DNA of 64,000 nucleotides from Alteromonadales bacterium alter-6D02 (GCA_002835545.1 PIZK01000002.1:186001-250000); one strand, 5' to 3'; shown: positions 17,947 to 27,534, counted from the first letter of the stretch. A program made the numbers and translations. Notes: generated from the sequence alone by a model not told the origin.

Positions 17947-19869
17947 ATGCGATATGCATCGAGATTATTGGCCCTTTGTGCCATAGGGACACTAGTAGGT
18001 TGCGGTTCTTCAGGAAGCGCAAAGCTGACTGGAGAGTCAAATGATAACAATAATGAAACACCGCGAACGCTAGTTATTTCTGGCGATCTAACCCCTGCGG
18101 TAGGTCAATCAGTCGCATTGATGGCCATGATTGAAGGTCTGTCATCTGACAGCTCAACCATTGAATGGCAGCAAACGTCCGGTGCCAATGTCGAGCTTGT
18201 CGCAACCAATAGTGCAGTTCTTGCTTTTGATATTAAATTAGCGGGTAGCTATGGCTTTTCGGTTAATGTCACAGAAGAGTCTGGAAAAAACTACACCAAA
18301 GAGATCAGTCTAACGACAACTGATACCAATAATCTCTTAAATATCCGCCGTGATCATGCCGCACGGGAAGGCAACAAAGTCTCTTTAAAGTTATCAGCAC
18401 CTGTTGATCCTGACACGGGTAATGTTGTCTCTGGAAACTACACCAACATTAAGTGGGCGCAAGTCAGCGGCCCAGCAGTCACTTTTAATGAGAAGAACAT
18501 TAACGAAACAGTTGTTATTTTTAATGCGCCTAGTGTCGACAAAGATACGGTGCTTGAGTTTACTGCCACAGCAACTCACCCGAATGGCGAAACGTATAAT
18601 GACTCTGCTTATGTGTTAGTACAAAACACACAAAACATTAAGGCAAATGCGGTTTTTGATTCACCTGTAGCACGGGTACATGCATATAATAGTAACTCAA
18701 GATACGCACAAGCCACTGAACAGTGCGTTTATAGTAATTACTTTGCTGTACCGTGTTCAATGTCTCAGCTTAACTTAATTGGTCAGGATCATACCAAGCC
18801 TACTGTTGAAGATATTATGGATCGCGTAGTGACCTCTCACCCTTGGATGGCTGAAAACTTTAAAATGTTTCTTGAGCAACAAGATGTTCATGGTGATTTC
18901 AAGCACTTGCTACGTTCTGTCAGCGCTATTGTGATTTCTTATGATATCCGTCCGTCATTTTACTGGGTTAGGACGGGGGCTATCTACCTTGACCCTGAGT
19001 TTTTTTGGTTAACCCCTGCTCAACGTGATGTTATTGATGTCGCACCAGATTTTCGTTCTGAATTTGGCCAAGAGCTACAATACATCATGCCGTGGCGTTA
19101 TGTTAAGAATAATCAATACGCAGGTAATTATTACCCAAAAGATTTACGTATTACTCGAACAATAGAGGATTTAGTGCCTAATTTAGCACCGTTGCTCTAT
19201 CATGAGTTGGCGCATGCTAATGATATTTTCCCATCATCGACACTTGATGACGTAAGAGGCGGTAGCGTTTTGGAAGCGTTTTACGTTAGAAACGAAGAAA
19301 AAGCTCAGGTCGCTGAATTATTAACTCGAGACCACCCTAAAACAAGTGCTGAGATGGCCGCCTTAGCTCAAGTAAACTTTCACGGTGCATCACCGACAGC
19401 TGAACAAATTGCCTATTTGCCGGAAGATATCGCTCAGTTCTTTAGTAATGATACTGCAGCAGCAGAATATGGCTATAGTAGTAAGCAAGAAGATGTTGCG
19501 ACATTATTTGATGCAACAATGATGAGTTATCGTTACGGTATTGAGCGTGACGAAGCTGTGACAAACCCATCGACTGGCAGCCGTGATAGCATTATTTTAG
19601 CTTGGGGACAGCGTGGAAGAATTAATGATACAAATGTAGCACCGCGCGCTAAATATGTCTTCGAGTTATTCATGCCAGAGCTTAATAGTGACGATGTTTT
19701 TGCACAAATTCCACCGGCAAAGTTATTATCTGTTGGCGCAAGCTGGGATGATAGCATCAATCTTGATGCAAAAAATGAATATATTAAGCGACCTAGACTG
19801 AAAGTGCGCCAGCATGGTGCAGTGCGTGAGCGTCCATTTATCTTAGATATTCAGAGAAGATATAAATAA
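17947..19869 (+). CDS. Lipoprotein with Ig-like region and HELAH metallopeptidase motif
   Basis: A 640-residue predicted lipoprotein: signal peptide with lipobox LVGC at the N-terminus. Residues from about 35 to 230 look like two PKD/Ig-like beta-sandwich repeats (TIEWQQTSGANVEL and NIKWAQVSGPAVTF). The C-terminal part, about 240-640, contains LLYHELAHANDIF, a HExxH zinc motif at residues 419-423, and a downstream EAFYVRNEEKAQVAE that could supply a third ligand. It may be a surface zinc protease or a catalytically altered relative. No known peptidase family is assigned with confidence. An intrinsic terminator follows directly. Confidence 0.72.
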   Translation: MRYASRLLALCAIGTLVGCGSSGSAKLTGESNDNNNETPRTLVISGDLTPAVGQSVALMAMIEGLSSDSSTIEWQQTSGANVELVATNSAVLAFDIKLAGSYGFSVNVTEESGKNYTKEISLTTTDTNNLLNIRRDHAAREGNKVSLKLSAPVDPDTGNVVSGNYTNIKWAQVSGPAVTFNEKNINETVVIFNAPSVDKDTVLEFTATATHPNGETYNDSAYVLVQNTQNIKANAVFDSPVARVHAYNSNSRYAQATEQCVYSNYFAVPCSMSQLNLIGQDHTKPTVEDIMDRVVTSHPWMAENFKMFLEQQDVHGDFKHLLRSVSAIVISYDIRPSFYWVRTGAIYLDPEFFWLTPAQRDVIDVAPDFRSEFGQELQYIMPWRYVKNNQYAGNYYPKDLRITRTIEDLVPNLAPLLYHELAHANDIFPSSTLDDVRGGSVLEAFYVRNEEKAQVAELLTRDHPKTSAEMAALAQVNFHGASPTAEQIAYLPEDIAQFFSNDTAAAEYGYSSKQEDVATLFDATMMSYRYGIERDEAVTNPSTGSRDSIILAWGQRGRINDTNVAPRAKYVFELFMPELNSDDVFAQIPPAKLLSVGASWDDSINLDAKNEYIKRPRLKVRQHGAVRERPFILDIQRRYK

Positions 19870-19888
19870 AGTTGATCTAACGCTAATC

Positions 19889-19937
19889 AAACGCATCGTA
19901 ATTGGTTAATATGAGCCTAATACGATGCGTTTTTTTT
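19889..19937 (+). terminator. Intrinsic terminator after the lipoprotein gene
   Basis: Arms AAACGCATCGTA (19889-19900) and TACGATGCGTTT (19921-19932) pair perfectly and run into a T-tract to 19937. The loop is 20 bases. Confidence 0.8.
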
Positions 19938-19950
19938 GAGGGTTTAACTA

Positions 19951-20844
19951 GTGATAAAGCAATTAGCTATTGTGGGCGGAACCCACGGTAATGAATTTAC
20001 AGGTATTTACTTACTACAGAAATGGCAAAAAAATCAGGCACTGATCGCTCGCTCAACGTTTGAAACAGAGACACTATTTGCGAACGCTCAAGCTTATCAA
20101 CAAAACAAACGCTATATCGATCATGATCTGAATCGCTGTTTTTCTCATCAAGATTTGGCAGATAGCTCATTAGACAGTATCGAGCAAACTCGCGCAAAAG
20201 AGATTAATCAACTTCTTGGCCCTAAAGGTAATCCTCGGGTAGATTTTATTATCGATTTGCACACCACAACCACAAACATGGGCCCAACGCTGTTAATAAC
20301 CAAAAAAGGTAAATTTTATAATCAGCTTGCTGCTTATGTGAAAATGCACATGCCCGAAGCAATGATCTCTTGCGATGAAGATCATAAAACGAATGACGAG
20401 CACCACTTCTTATCAACTGTTGCACAAGATAGTGTAATGGTTGAAGTCGGTCCTGTACCACAATCAGTACTCCGTCATGATGTGTTTGAACAGTCAGAGC
20501 AAATGACGTTGTTAATCTTGGACTTCATTGAACTACATAATAAAGGTGAAGTGCCAAAACTACCTGAAACTGTTGATGCATATCGTTATTTAGAAAGTAT
20601 TAAATTACCATTAACCGCGACAGGTGAACGTGCAGGTATGGTGCATCGCGATATTCAGGATAAAGATTTTGCTAAAATTGAACCGGGTCAGGTGATTTTT
20701 GTAACGTTTGATGGTGAAGAGATCACTTATCAGGGAGACAAAGCCGTGTATGGCTCTTTCATTAATGAAGCCGCTTATTATGATAATAATTTAGCGATGT
20801 CATTGTTAGAGAAAACAACGCTAAGTACGACTGCCGATGATTAA
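19951..20844 (+). CDS. Aspartoacylase/succinylglutamate desuccinylase family
   Basis: A 297-residue M14-like zinc hydrolase predicted to split N-acetylaspartate or a related N-acyl amino acid. The zinc-binding GGTHGNEFTG lies near the N-terminus, DHDLNRCF and IIDLHTTTTNMG follow, and MVEVGP carries the likely catalytic Glu region. The length fits bacterial aspartoacylase. The start is a GTG at 19951 with GAGGG eight bases upstream; no ATG start is compatible with the zinc motif. The last eight bases overlap the next gene. Confidence 0.88.
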   Translation: MIKQLAIVGGTHGNEFTGIYLLQKWQKNQALIARSTFETETLFANAQAYQQNKRYIDHDLNRCFSHQDLADSSLDSIEQTRAKEINQLLGPKGNPRVDFIIDLHTTTTNMGPTLLITKKGKFYNQLAAYVKMHMPEAMISCDEDHKTNDEHHFLSTVAQDSVMVEVGPVPQSVLRHDVFEQSEQMTLLILDFIELHNKGEVPKLPETVDAYRYLESIKLPLTATGERAGMVHRDIQDKDFAKIEPGQVIFVTFDGEEITYQGDKAVYGSFINEAAYYDNNLAMSLLEKTTLSTTADD

Positions 20845-21031
20845 GTTTTTCTTATATCTTCATTTGGCAGGGCTGTGTTTAATTGGTGTCGGTCTTTATA
20901 TGTTATTAATGACTGATGCATCAGCCCAAGTCTCTGGTATGGTTGCATTAAGTAGCGCACTTGGTTTGGGTGGTGTGATGATTTCACCTTACCCGGTGAT
21001 CAAAGCTATTGAGTGGATGAAACGTCAGTAA
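20837..21031 (+). CDS. Small two-helix membrane protein, unknown function
   Basis: A 64-residue protein with two hydrophobic helices (about 2-24 and 31-52) and a basic C-terminus ending MKRQ. Its ATG overlaps the end of the aspartoacylase gene by eight bases, so translation is probably coupled. No family is recognised. Confidence 0.65.
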   Translation: MIKFFLYLHLAGLCLIGVGLYMLLMTDASAQVSGMVALSSALGLGGVMISPYPVIKAIEWMKRQ

Positions 21032-21095
21032 TTAAGCAAGGCATTTATTGTATCTAGTTGGTATAATTACCGCGATTAATTTTTAGGTAAGATAA

Positions 21096-21872
21096 ATGTC
21101 TAGTCAGTTTGATTTACGTTTTGGTGGTACCAAGCGCCTTTATGGCGAAGATGCCGTAGAAAAGCTAGCCAACGCTCACGTGTGCGTCATTGGTATTGGT
21201 GGTGTTGGTTCATGGGCTGCTGAAGCACTCGCTCGAAGTGCGGTTGGGGAAATCACCCTGATTGATTTAGATGACATTTGTGTCACTAATATCAACCGTC
21301 AAATCCATGCCCTATCTGATACTGTTGGTCAGTCAAAAGTGGAAGTTATGGCGCAGCGTATCCGCGCTATTAATCCCGATTGTAAAATTAATGAAGTCGA
21401 AGACTTTGTCGACCCCGACAATTTATCAGAATTAATCACTAAAGACTTTGATTATGTGATTGATGCAATTGATAGTATTCGGGCAAAGGTTGCTTTGATT
21501 GCTTATTGTAAGCGTAATAAGATTAAGATTATCACCGTCGGCGGGGCGGGTGGTCAGCAAGATCCCACTCAAGTGCAAGTGACTGATTTAGCAAAAACAT
21601 ATCAAGATCCTCTTGCAGCGAAAGTGCGTAATGAGCTACGTCGTCACCATAACTTTAGCAAAAATGTTAAACGCCGCTTTCAAATAGAATGTGTGTTTTC
21701 AAGCGAACAATTGGTTTACCCTAAAAGCGATGGCACAGTGTGTGCGCAAAAATCACAAGCTGATGGGCCGATGAAGATGGACTGCGCCAGTGGCTTTGGC
21801 GCTGCAACTGTTGTCACTGCAAGTTTTGGCTTTGTTGCTGCCGCGCGGGTCATTAATAAACTCACTCAGTAA
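21096..21872 (+). CDS. tcdA: tRNA threonylcarbamoyladenosine dehydratase TcdA (CsdL)
   Basis: A 258-residue E1-like enzyme that uses ATP to convert t6A37 in tRNA to the cyclic form ct6A. The opening RFGGTKRLYGEDAVEKL and the nucleotide-binding IGIGGVGSWAAEALARS are typical, as are DLDDICVTNINRQ and the late SYPKSDG-like segment. E1-family Cys residues are present near its middle. In Escherichia coli the enzyme works with the CsdA-CsdE sulfur-transfer pair. Here csdE is the convergent neighbour, while csdA is not in the window. Confidence 0.95.
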   Translation: MSSQFDLRFGGTKRLYGEDAVEKLANAHVCVIGIGGVGSWAAEALARSAVGEITLIDLDDICVTNINRQIHALSDTVGQSKVEVMAQRIRAINPDCKINEVEDFVDPDNLSELITKDFDYVIDAIDSIRAKVALIAYCKRNKIKIITVGGAGGQQDPTQVQVTDLAKTYQDPLAAKVRNELRRHHNFSKNVKRRFQIECVFSSEQLVYPKSDGTVCAQKSQADGPMKMDCASGFGAATVVTASFGFVAAARVINKLTQ

Positions 21873-21946
21873 CGGTTTAATCAGTTCTAATAACGTAGTC
21901 TTGGAGAGCTTTCCATTCAGGACTTCACTTGCTTATCAAGGCAAAA

Positions 21947-21972
21947 GATACTGACTAAACCGTGTCAGTATC
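21947..21972. terminator. Bidirectional terminator between tcdA and csdE
   Basis: Arms GATACTGAC (21947-21955) and GTCAGTATC (21964-21972) flank an eight-base loop. A T-run follows on the plus strand and TTTT follows on the minus strand, so it can serve both convergent genes. Confidence 0.75.
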
Positions 21973-21980
21973 GCGTATTT

Positions 21981-22385
21981 TTACTCTTGAGCCGTATCTT
22001 TTATCGCCTGAATAATCGCTTTAATACCGTTCCCACGTGAAGGGCTCAAATGATTAAGCAGCCCTAGTTCAATTAAAAAATTCTCACAATCGAATTTAGC
22101 AATCTGCGCTGTCGATAAGTCTTGATATGCGGAAACAATAATAGAGATAAGCCCCTTAACGATTTTCGCATCTGAATCTACGGTTAATTCAACCCCCTGC
22201 TGATGTTTTCGGGCATGGAACCATACTTTACTCTCACAGCCGTGCAATAGTGCTTCATCAACTCTTAGCGAATCATCTATGCGCGGTAAGGTTTTACCAA
22301 GGCGCATAATGGTGCGATATCGATCTTCCCAACTACGTAAGGCATTAAATTGGTCTAACAGGGCTTGTTGTGATTGTGTGTACAT
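21981..22385 (-). CDS. csdE: SufE-family sulfur acceptor CsdE
   Basis: A 134-residue SufE-type protein that accepts persulfide sulfur from a cysteine desulfurase. The active Cys is in LLHGCESKVWF at residue 50. The N-terminal WEDRYRTIMRLGKTLP and C-terminal LSPSRGNGIKAII motifs match CsdE/SufE. The convergent tcdA gene encodes its known functional partner, which favours CsdE over SufE. There is no suf or isc operon around it. Confidence 0.9.
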   Translation of the reverse strand: MYTQSQQALLDQFNALRSWEDRYRTIMRLGKTLPRIDDSLRVDEALLHGCESKVWFHARKHQQGVELTVDSDAKIVKGLISIIVSAYQDLSTAQIAKFDCENFLIELGLLNHLSPSRGNGIKAIIQAIKDTAQE

Positions 22386-22544
22386 CTGAATTCTCTATCT
22401 GCTGGCAGTGTATTTTAATGCCGTATTTGCTTGGAGTCTGTAATCACTATTTTAACAGTCTCATTGATGAATACCAATCACGGCACTGTAAGGGGGCAAA
22501 TTGGCATAGTACGTTCCAAGTTAGGGCGTAAGGCGATTTATTGT

Positions 22545-22559
22545 GCACCAAATTAGTGC
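22545..22559 (+). promoter_or_regulatory. NtrC-type binding site upstream of glnK-amtB
   Basis: GCACCAAATTAGTGC is a near-palindrome with the GCAC-N7-GTGC layout of NtrC sites. Its centre lies about 95 bases before the start predicted from the sigma-54 promoter, the usual enhancer distance. Confidence 0.65.
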
Positions 22560-22620
22560 TTTGATTGTGTTTTGGAATGCACTTCTATTTTAAGTCTATG
22601 ATATTAAAGTTTTTGTTTGG

Positions 22621-22638
22621 TTGGTCTAAAACGTGCTT
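22621..22638 (+). promoter_or_regulatory. Sigma-54 promoter of glnK-amtB
   Basis: TTGGTCTAAAACGTGCTT has the invariant GG and GC doublets separated by ten bases, as in the -24/-12 consensus. The predicted transcription start, near 22647, leaves about 32 bases of leader before glnK. Confidence 0.68.
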
Positions 22639-22678
22639 AATACAGTTTAATTAAATTGATAGACCCTAGGAGGGGACT

Positions 22679-23017
22679 TTGAAATTAATCACAGCGATTA
22701 TTAAGCCTTTTAAAGTAGATGATGTTCGTGAAGCATTAGCTGATGTTGGCGTTCAAGGGGTAACACTAAGCGAAGTACGAGGTTTTGGCCGCCAAAAGGG
22801 TCATACCGAACTTTATCGGGGAGCTGAATATGCGGTTGATTTCCTACCTAAAGCAAAGTTAGAGATTGCCATTTGTGATGAGCAAGAAGATAGCGTAATT
22901 GAAGCGATAACCAATGCCGCTCATACAGGTAAGATCGGCGATGGTAAAATTTTTGTGCGACATCTTGAGCAAGTGATTCGTATCCGTACTTCTGAACAAG
23001 GTCCTGAGGCTGTCTAA
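22679..23017 (+). CDS. glnK: Nitrogen regulatory PII protein GlnK
   Basis: A 112-residue PII signal protein that senses ATP/ADP and 2-oxoglutarate and gates the ammonium channel. The N-terminus MKLITAIIKPFKVDDV, the T-loop RGAEYAVDFLPK with Tyr51 (the uridylylation site) and the C-terminal GKIGDGKIFV are all canonical. The start codon is TTG, preceded by a strong AGGAGGGG ribosome-binding site; no ATG fits. The stop is immediately followed by the amtB ATG. Linkage to amtB and the NtrC/sigma-54 promoter identify it as GlnK rather than GlnB. Confidence 0.94.
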   Translation: MKLITAIIKPFKVDDVREALADVGVQGVTLSEVRGFGRQKGHTELYRGAEYAVDFLPKAKLEIAICDEQEDSVIEAITNAAHTGKIGDGKIFVRHLEQVIRIRTSEQGPEAV

Positions 23018-24316
23018 ATGAAAAAGTTAAGTATCATTCTAAGTTTATTTTTATCAATGTGCTCTTTTGGTGCAATGGCACAAGAGCCTGAACTTAATGG
23101 CGCAAACACCGCGTGGATTTTAACGTCAACGGCGTTAGTGTTAATGATGACACTACCAGGTCTGGCATTATTTTATGGTGGCTTAGTCCGAAGTAAAAAT
23201 GTGTTATCTATACTAATGCAGTGTTTTTCTATTGCTGCAATTAGCTCTGTGTTGTGGCTGGTTATTGGCTACTCATTGGCGTTTGCTGAAGGGAATGCAT
23301 TTATTGGTGGCTTAGATAAAGTGTTGCTTATGGGAGTTGAACGTAGCGATTTAGCAGGCGATATTCCAGAACCACTCTTTATGCTATTTCAAATGACTTT
23401 TGCGGTGATAACGCCAGCGTTAATTATTGGTGGCTTTGCCGAGCGCATGAAATTCTCAGCTGTATTACTCTTTTGTGCCATGTGGTTACTCTTTGTTTAC
23501 ACTCCTGTGACTCATTGGGTGTGGGGCGGCGGCTGGTTAGCTCAAATGGGCTTCTATGACTTTGCGGGTGGTGCGGTAGTACATATTACCTGTGGTGTCG
23601 CCGCTTTGGTTGCTGCAATCGTATTAGGTCCACGTAAAGGGTTTCCAAAAACGGCAATGTTGCCACATAACATGACTATGACGGTCACTGGTGCAGGATT
23701 ATTGTGGGTTGGCTGGTTTGGCTTCAACGGTGGTAGTGCGCTAGCAGCGAACGGCGACGCGGCGATGGCTATGTTAGTAACTCATATTTCGGCGGCCATG
23801 GGTGCGATGACATGGGCTGCGATCGAATGGAGAAGATTCGGTAAGCCAAGTGCGTTAGGTATTGTGACTGGTATGGTCGCGGGTTTAGGTACTATTACGC
23901 CGGCATCTGGTTTTGTCGGCCCTGGTGGCGCATTAGTTTTAGGCTTGTTAGGTGGCTTCGTTTGCTTTAACGCCACAGTTTATATCAAGCAAACATTAAA
24001 GATTGATGATTCGCTAGATGTTTTTCCTGTACACGGTGTCGGTGGTATTTTAGGTACGCTATTAGTGGGTGTCTTTAGTTCGACTGATCTAGGTGTCTTT
24101 AGCGGTTATGGCTTTGGTGAGGGTAATGAAACCATGGCTGATCAGCTATTGGTACAGTTCATTGGTGTGACGGCTACGTTGGTTTATACCGCTGTCGTGA
24201 GTTTTATCTTGTTTAAAGTTGTCGCACTCTTTACTAAAGGTTTACGTGTTGATGAAGAGCAAGAAGTGACTGGATTAGATATCTCACAACATGAAGAAAC
24301 GGGTTATAGCCTATAA
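23018..24316 (+). CDS. amtB: Ammonium transporter AmtB
   Basis: A 432-residue ammonium channel. A cleavable signal peptide (ending AMAQEP) precedes eleven membrane helices. Signature segments include NTAWILTSTALVLMMTLPGLALFYGG, the pore-region FAERMKFSAVL, THWVWGGGWL with the pore His region, and DVFPVHGVGGILGTLL with the second pore His. It is translated directly after glnK, allowing membrane sequestration of GlnK as in other bacteria. Expression under nitrogen limitation is predicted from the upstream promoter. Confidence 0.96.
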   Translation: MKKLSIILSLFLSMCSFGAMAQEPELNGANTAWILTSTALVLMMTLPGLALFYGGLVRSKNVLSILMQCFSIAAISSVLWLVIGYSLAFAEGNAFIGGLDKVLLMGVERSDLAGDIPEPLFMLFQMTFAVITPALIIGGFAERMKFSAVLLFCAMWLLFVYTPVTHWVWGGGWLAQMGFYDFAGGAVVHITCGVAALVAAIVLGPRKGFPKTAMLPHNMTMTVTGAGLLWVGWFGFNGGSALAANGDAAMAMLVTHISAAMGAMTWAAIEWRRFGKPSALGIVTGMVAGLGTITPASGFVGPGGALVLGLLGGFVCFNATVYIKQTLKIDDSLDVFPVHGVGGILGTLLVGVFSSTDLGVFSGYGFGEGNETMADQLLVQFIGVTATLVYTAVVSFILFKVVALFTKGLRVDEEQEVTGLDISQHEETGYSL

Positions 24317-24421
24317 AACCACAGTCGTTTCAGCATGCTTTTAGCCGAGAGGTCTCATTTGGGCAATGTAGATAGATCTTGAATAAAAACCTTTCAAGAT
24401 GACAGGCAACAACGAATTCAG

Positions 24422-24468
24422 AAAGCCATCGTAGTGCCATCTTACTGATGACACTGCGATGGCTTTTT
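24422..24468 (+). terminator. Intrinsic terminator after amtB
   Basis: Arms 24424-24436 and 24452-24464 pair over 13 bases with one G-T pair, followed by TTTTT. The rest of the 239-base gap before copA holds the copA promoter. Confidence 0.85.
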
Positions 24469-24505
24469 GCTGCTCTAAATTTAGAACTATTCAGTAATAA
24501 AAGGG

Positions 24506-24536
24506 TTTACCTTCCCCTAAGGGGAAAGGTTACAAT
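24506..24536 (+). promoter_or_regulatory. CueR/MerR-type promoter and operator of copA
   Basis: A TTTACC -35 box (24506-24511) and TACAAT -10 box (24531-24536) are separated by 19 bases, the over-long spacing of MerR-family promoters. The spacer is a dyad, ACCTTCCCC then GGGGAAAGGT, very close to known CueR operators. Copper-bound CueR would activate from here. Confidence 0.85.
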
Positions 24537-24555
24537 GTGTGCATAGTTAACAACA

Positions 24556-26946
24556 ATGATGATGTTTATTATGGAAACTCAATTAGGAATCAGTGGTTTA
24601 CGCTGCAATGGCTGTGCAAGTAAGCTGGAAAAAAGACTCAATGAACTCGATGGTGTAACCGCGCAAGTGAGTTTTGCTTTATCGAAGGTGTCTTTGTCAT
24701 TTTCCCAACCATCACAATTAACCCTTGCCCTTAAACTCATCAAAAAGGCTGATTATCAACTGATTACCGAGCTGCATACGTTTAGTGTGATTGGTTGGAG
24801 CTGCGGCGGTTGTGCTAATAAAACTAAAAAAGCACTGCTTGAATTGGAGGGTGTTGAGTCCGTTGCTGTTAACCCTACGACAGCCCAATTAGAGATAGAA
24901 GCGATAACAGGTGTGGTGAAACAAAGTGATTTTGCCATAGTTTGTCAAGGTTTTGGTTATCAGCTGCAACTAAATACCGCAAATCAAATAGACCAGCAAG
25001 AGCAGCAACAAATATTGTTTGAGCAGCAGAATAAAGAGCAACGTCAGTTAGTTATCCTATCCAGCTTATTCACACTACCGTTAGTTTTACCGATGATCCT
25101 GATGGTGTTTAATCAAGCACTAATGTTAAACCCATGGCTGGAGTTCGCTCTGGCCACTGTGGTGCAGTTTGTCGTAGGGGCTAAGTATTATCGTGGTGCA
25201 TGGCTTAACCTTAAAACGCTCAGCGCTAATATGGACACACTCGTTGCTTTGGGTACCAGCGCTGCCTATTTCTATAGTTGTTATGTACTGTTTTCTGATT
25301 GGCGGACAGCACATGGGCAGCTATATTTTGAAGCTAGCGCCGTGATTATTACATTTATCTCTATCGGTAAGTGGATAGAGCACCGTGCTAAACATAGTAC
25401 TAGTGAAGCGATTAGAGAGTTGATGGCATTAACTCCAGTGACAGCAACCGTAATCCGACAAGATAAAACTCAGCAGCTACCTATAGAGCAAGTGTTATCA
25501 GGCGATCTAATACGCGTGATAGCCGGTGATAAAATTCCTGTTGATGGTGTAGTGTTATCAGGCGAGAGTGAGGTTGATGAATCGCTGATCACTGGAGAGA
25601 GTCTGCCAGTACGTAAGGCCGTTGGTGATCAGGTTGTAGCAGGCGCTGTCAATGGTCATGGCGTGATGACAGTCGAAGCAAGCGCCGTTGGTGAAAACAG
25701 CAGTTTGAACCAAATTATTAAGATGGTTGAGCAAGCACAAATGAGCAAGGCACCCATTGAAGAGTTAGTTGATCGTATTGCTAAAATATTTGTGCCTGCG
25801 GTGTTGTTGATTGCATTGGTTACTTTAGCGACGTGGTTAGCATTGGGTGCAAGCTTCGAAACGGCGCTGATTAATAGTGTTGCTGTGCTTGTTGTTGCCT
25901 GTCCTTGTGCACTTGGGCTTGCAACGCCTGCAGCTATTGTTGCTGGTAGTGGCGTCGCTGCGCAACATGGCATTATTATCCGTGATGTAAAAGCATTGCA
26001 AATGGCGGGTAATTTGAGCCGGATCGCTTTTGATAAGACAGGTACGTTAACCGAGGGTAAACCACAAGTCGTTAATACTACGCTGGTTGATAACACGCGT
26101 GATCAAGATACAGTATTGGGCCAACTAGCTTCTTTAATGGAGCAAAGTGAACACCCCTTGGCCCGAGCTATCAAATGTTATACACAATCTCACCACGTTG
26201 TTTTAAGTGCAGTCAGTCAATTTAAGGTCATCGCAGGGAAAGGGGTGAGTGGTTCATTAAACGGACAACTTGTGCTTGCTGGTAATCGTGAACTAATGAA
26301 AGAACACCAGGTCGTTATGCCAGATGAATTAACACAAGGTACTAGCGCATCTGAGGTTTATTTTGCAATTGACGAGCAGCTAGTCGCGCTAATCGAACTT
26401 AATGACCAAGCAAGAGAAAGCAGTAAATTAACGATTAGCCGACTCAACTCGTTGGGACTAACAACGTCGATGCTAAGTGGCGATAATAAGGGGGCGGCGC
26501 AAGCAATGGCTCAACAACTCGGCTTGCGACAAGTGTTTTCGGAACTAAAGCCCGAGCAAAAACTAAATCAACTCAAGCAATGGCAAGAGGCCGATGAGCA
26601 AGTTGCAATGGTGGGTGATGGCATTAACGATGCGCCTGCATTAGCGCAAGCTGACTTAGGTATTGCGATGGGGTGCGGTACCCAAGTGGCGATTAGTAGC
26701 GCGCAAATTACCTTAAGTCAAAGTAACCCTTTACTAGTGGTTGCTGCGATTGAGATTGCTACGTTGACTTGGAGTAAAATAAAACAAAATTTATTTTTAG
26801 CCTTTATTTTTAATTCGCTCGCGATACCGCTCGCCGCGATGGGGCACCTGAGCCCACAATTAGCTGGGTTAGCTATGGCGCTTTCGAGTATCACTGTACT
26901 CGGTAATGCACTGTTATTAAAACGTTGGCAGTTTAAAGAGAGTTAA
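24556..26946 (+). CDS. copA: Copper-exporting P1B-type ATPase CopA
   Basis: A 796-residue Cu(I) efflux ATPase. Two heavy-metal-associated domains carry CNGC (Cys17, Cys20) and CGGC (Cys83, Cys86). The transmembrane CPC motif is at residues 449-451, the phosphorylation motif DKTGTLT starts at Asp493, and [22 protein letters not shown] closes the ATP-binding domain. The start is uncertain: the first ATG is at 24556, but ATG 24571 ([10 protein letters not shown]) is closer to typical CopA N-termini and also fits the promoter, with transcription starting near 24543. No strong ribosome-binding site is visible for either. cueR follows after one base. Confidence 0.95.
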   Translation: MMMFIMETQLGISGLRCNGCASKLEKRLNELDGVTAQVSFALSKVSLSFSQPSQLTLALKLIKKADYQLITELHTFSVIGWSCGGCANKTKKALLELEGVESVAVNPTTAQLEIEAITGVVKQSDFAIVCQGFGYQLQLNTANQIDQQEQQQILFEQQNKEQRQLVILSSLFTLPLVLPMILMVFNQALMLNPWLEFALATVVQFVVGAKYYRGAWLNLKTLSANMDTLVALGTSAAYFYSCYVLFSDWRTAHGQLYFEASAVIITFISIGKWIEHRAKHSTSEAIRELMALTPVTATVIRQDKTQQLPIEQVLSGDLIRVIAGDKIPVDGVVLSGESEVDESLITGESLPVRKAVGDQVVAGAVNGHGVMTVEASAVGENSSLNQIIKMVEQAQMSKAPIEELVDRIAKIFVPAVLLIALVTLATWLALGASFETALINSVAVLVVACPCALGLATPAAIVAGSGVAAQHGIIIRDVKALQMAGNLSRIAFDKTGTLTEGKPQVVNTTLVDNTRDQDTVLGQLASLMEQSEHPLARAIKCYTQSHHVVLSAVSQFKVIAGKGVSGSLNGQLVLAGNRELMKEHQVVMPDELTQGTSASEVYFAIDEQLVALIELNDQARESSKLTISRLNSLGLTTSMLSGDNKGAAQAMAQQLGLRQVFSELKPEQKLNQLKQWQEADEQVAMVGDGINDAPALAQADLGIAMGCGTQVAISSAQITLSQSNPLLVVAAIEIATLTWSKIKQNLFLAFIFNSLAIPLAAMGHLSPQLAGLAMALSSITVLGNALLLKRWQFKES

Positions 26947-26947
26947 T

Positions 26948-27346
26948 ATGGCAAGTAAAACGATTGGTCAAGTTGTGGAACTGACAGGCTTGTCTGCAAA
27001 AGCTATTCGTTATTATGAAAGTAGTGGCATTGTGTCCGAAATTCCACGGGCTAACAATGGCTATCGTTTTTATAGTAATGAAAATGTTGATGAGCTCTTG
27101 TTACTCAAAGGAGCTAGAGAGGCGGGGTTTTCGATTGATCAGTGTCGACAGCTTATGGCGGTATTTCATGATCAAAATCGTCATAGTAGCGATGTGAAGG
27201 CGATGACATTAGCGCAAATTACTCAAATAAAACAGCGCATCGAAAAGTTGCAAAGTATTGTGTTGAAATTAGAAGCGTTAACGGAGCAATGCCAAGGGAA
27301 TGATCAGCCTCAGTGCTCGATTATTGATGGGTTATTGAAAAGTTAG
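26948..27346 (+). CDS. cueR: Copper-responsive MerR-family activator CueR
   Basis: A 132-residue MerR protein. The N-terminal winged helix has IGQVVELTGLSAKAIRYYESSGI and NGYRFY. The metal-loop cysteines are spaced as CQGNDQPQC near the C-terminus, as in the monovalent-metal sensors CueR and GolS. It is encoded directly behind copA, whose promoter has a matching operator. The gene therefore probably autoregulates through the copA transcript. Confidence 0.92.
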   Translation: MASKTIGQVVELTGLSAKAIRYYESSGIVSEIPRANNGYRFYSNENVDELLLLKGAREAGFSIDQCRQLMAVFHDQNRHSSDVKAMTLAQITQIKQRIEKLQSIVLKLEALTEQCQGNDQPQCSIIDGLLKS

Positions 27347-27534
27347 TAATGCATGAGGGATTAGATTAAGAGGCTCTAAACGCTTTAGCTAATAATTTAC
27401 AAATGACTGATATTGGTACTTTATTCGTATTTATTAATCTTTAATGGTTCTTTATTCTTTCTCTGTTAATTGGGTCTGACGACAGTGTTTGCTGTCGATT
27501 TTGATTTAGCCATCAGCGAATGTAAGGAACAATC

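Noticed and set aside
25656-26096. 146-codon ORF antisense to copA
   Set aside because: It is a shadow of a strongly conserved gene, with low-complexity composition and no ribosome-binding site.
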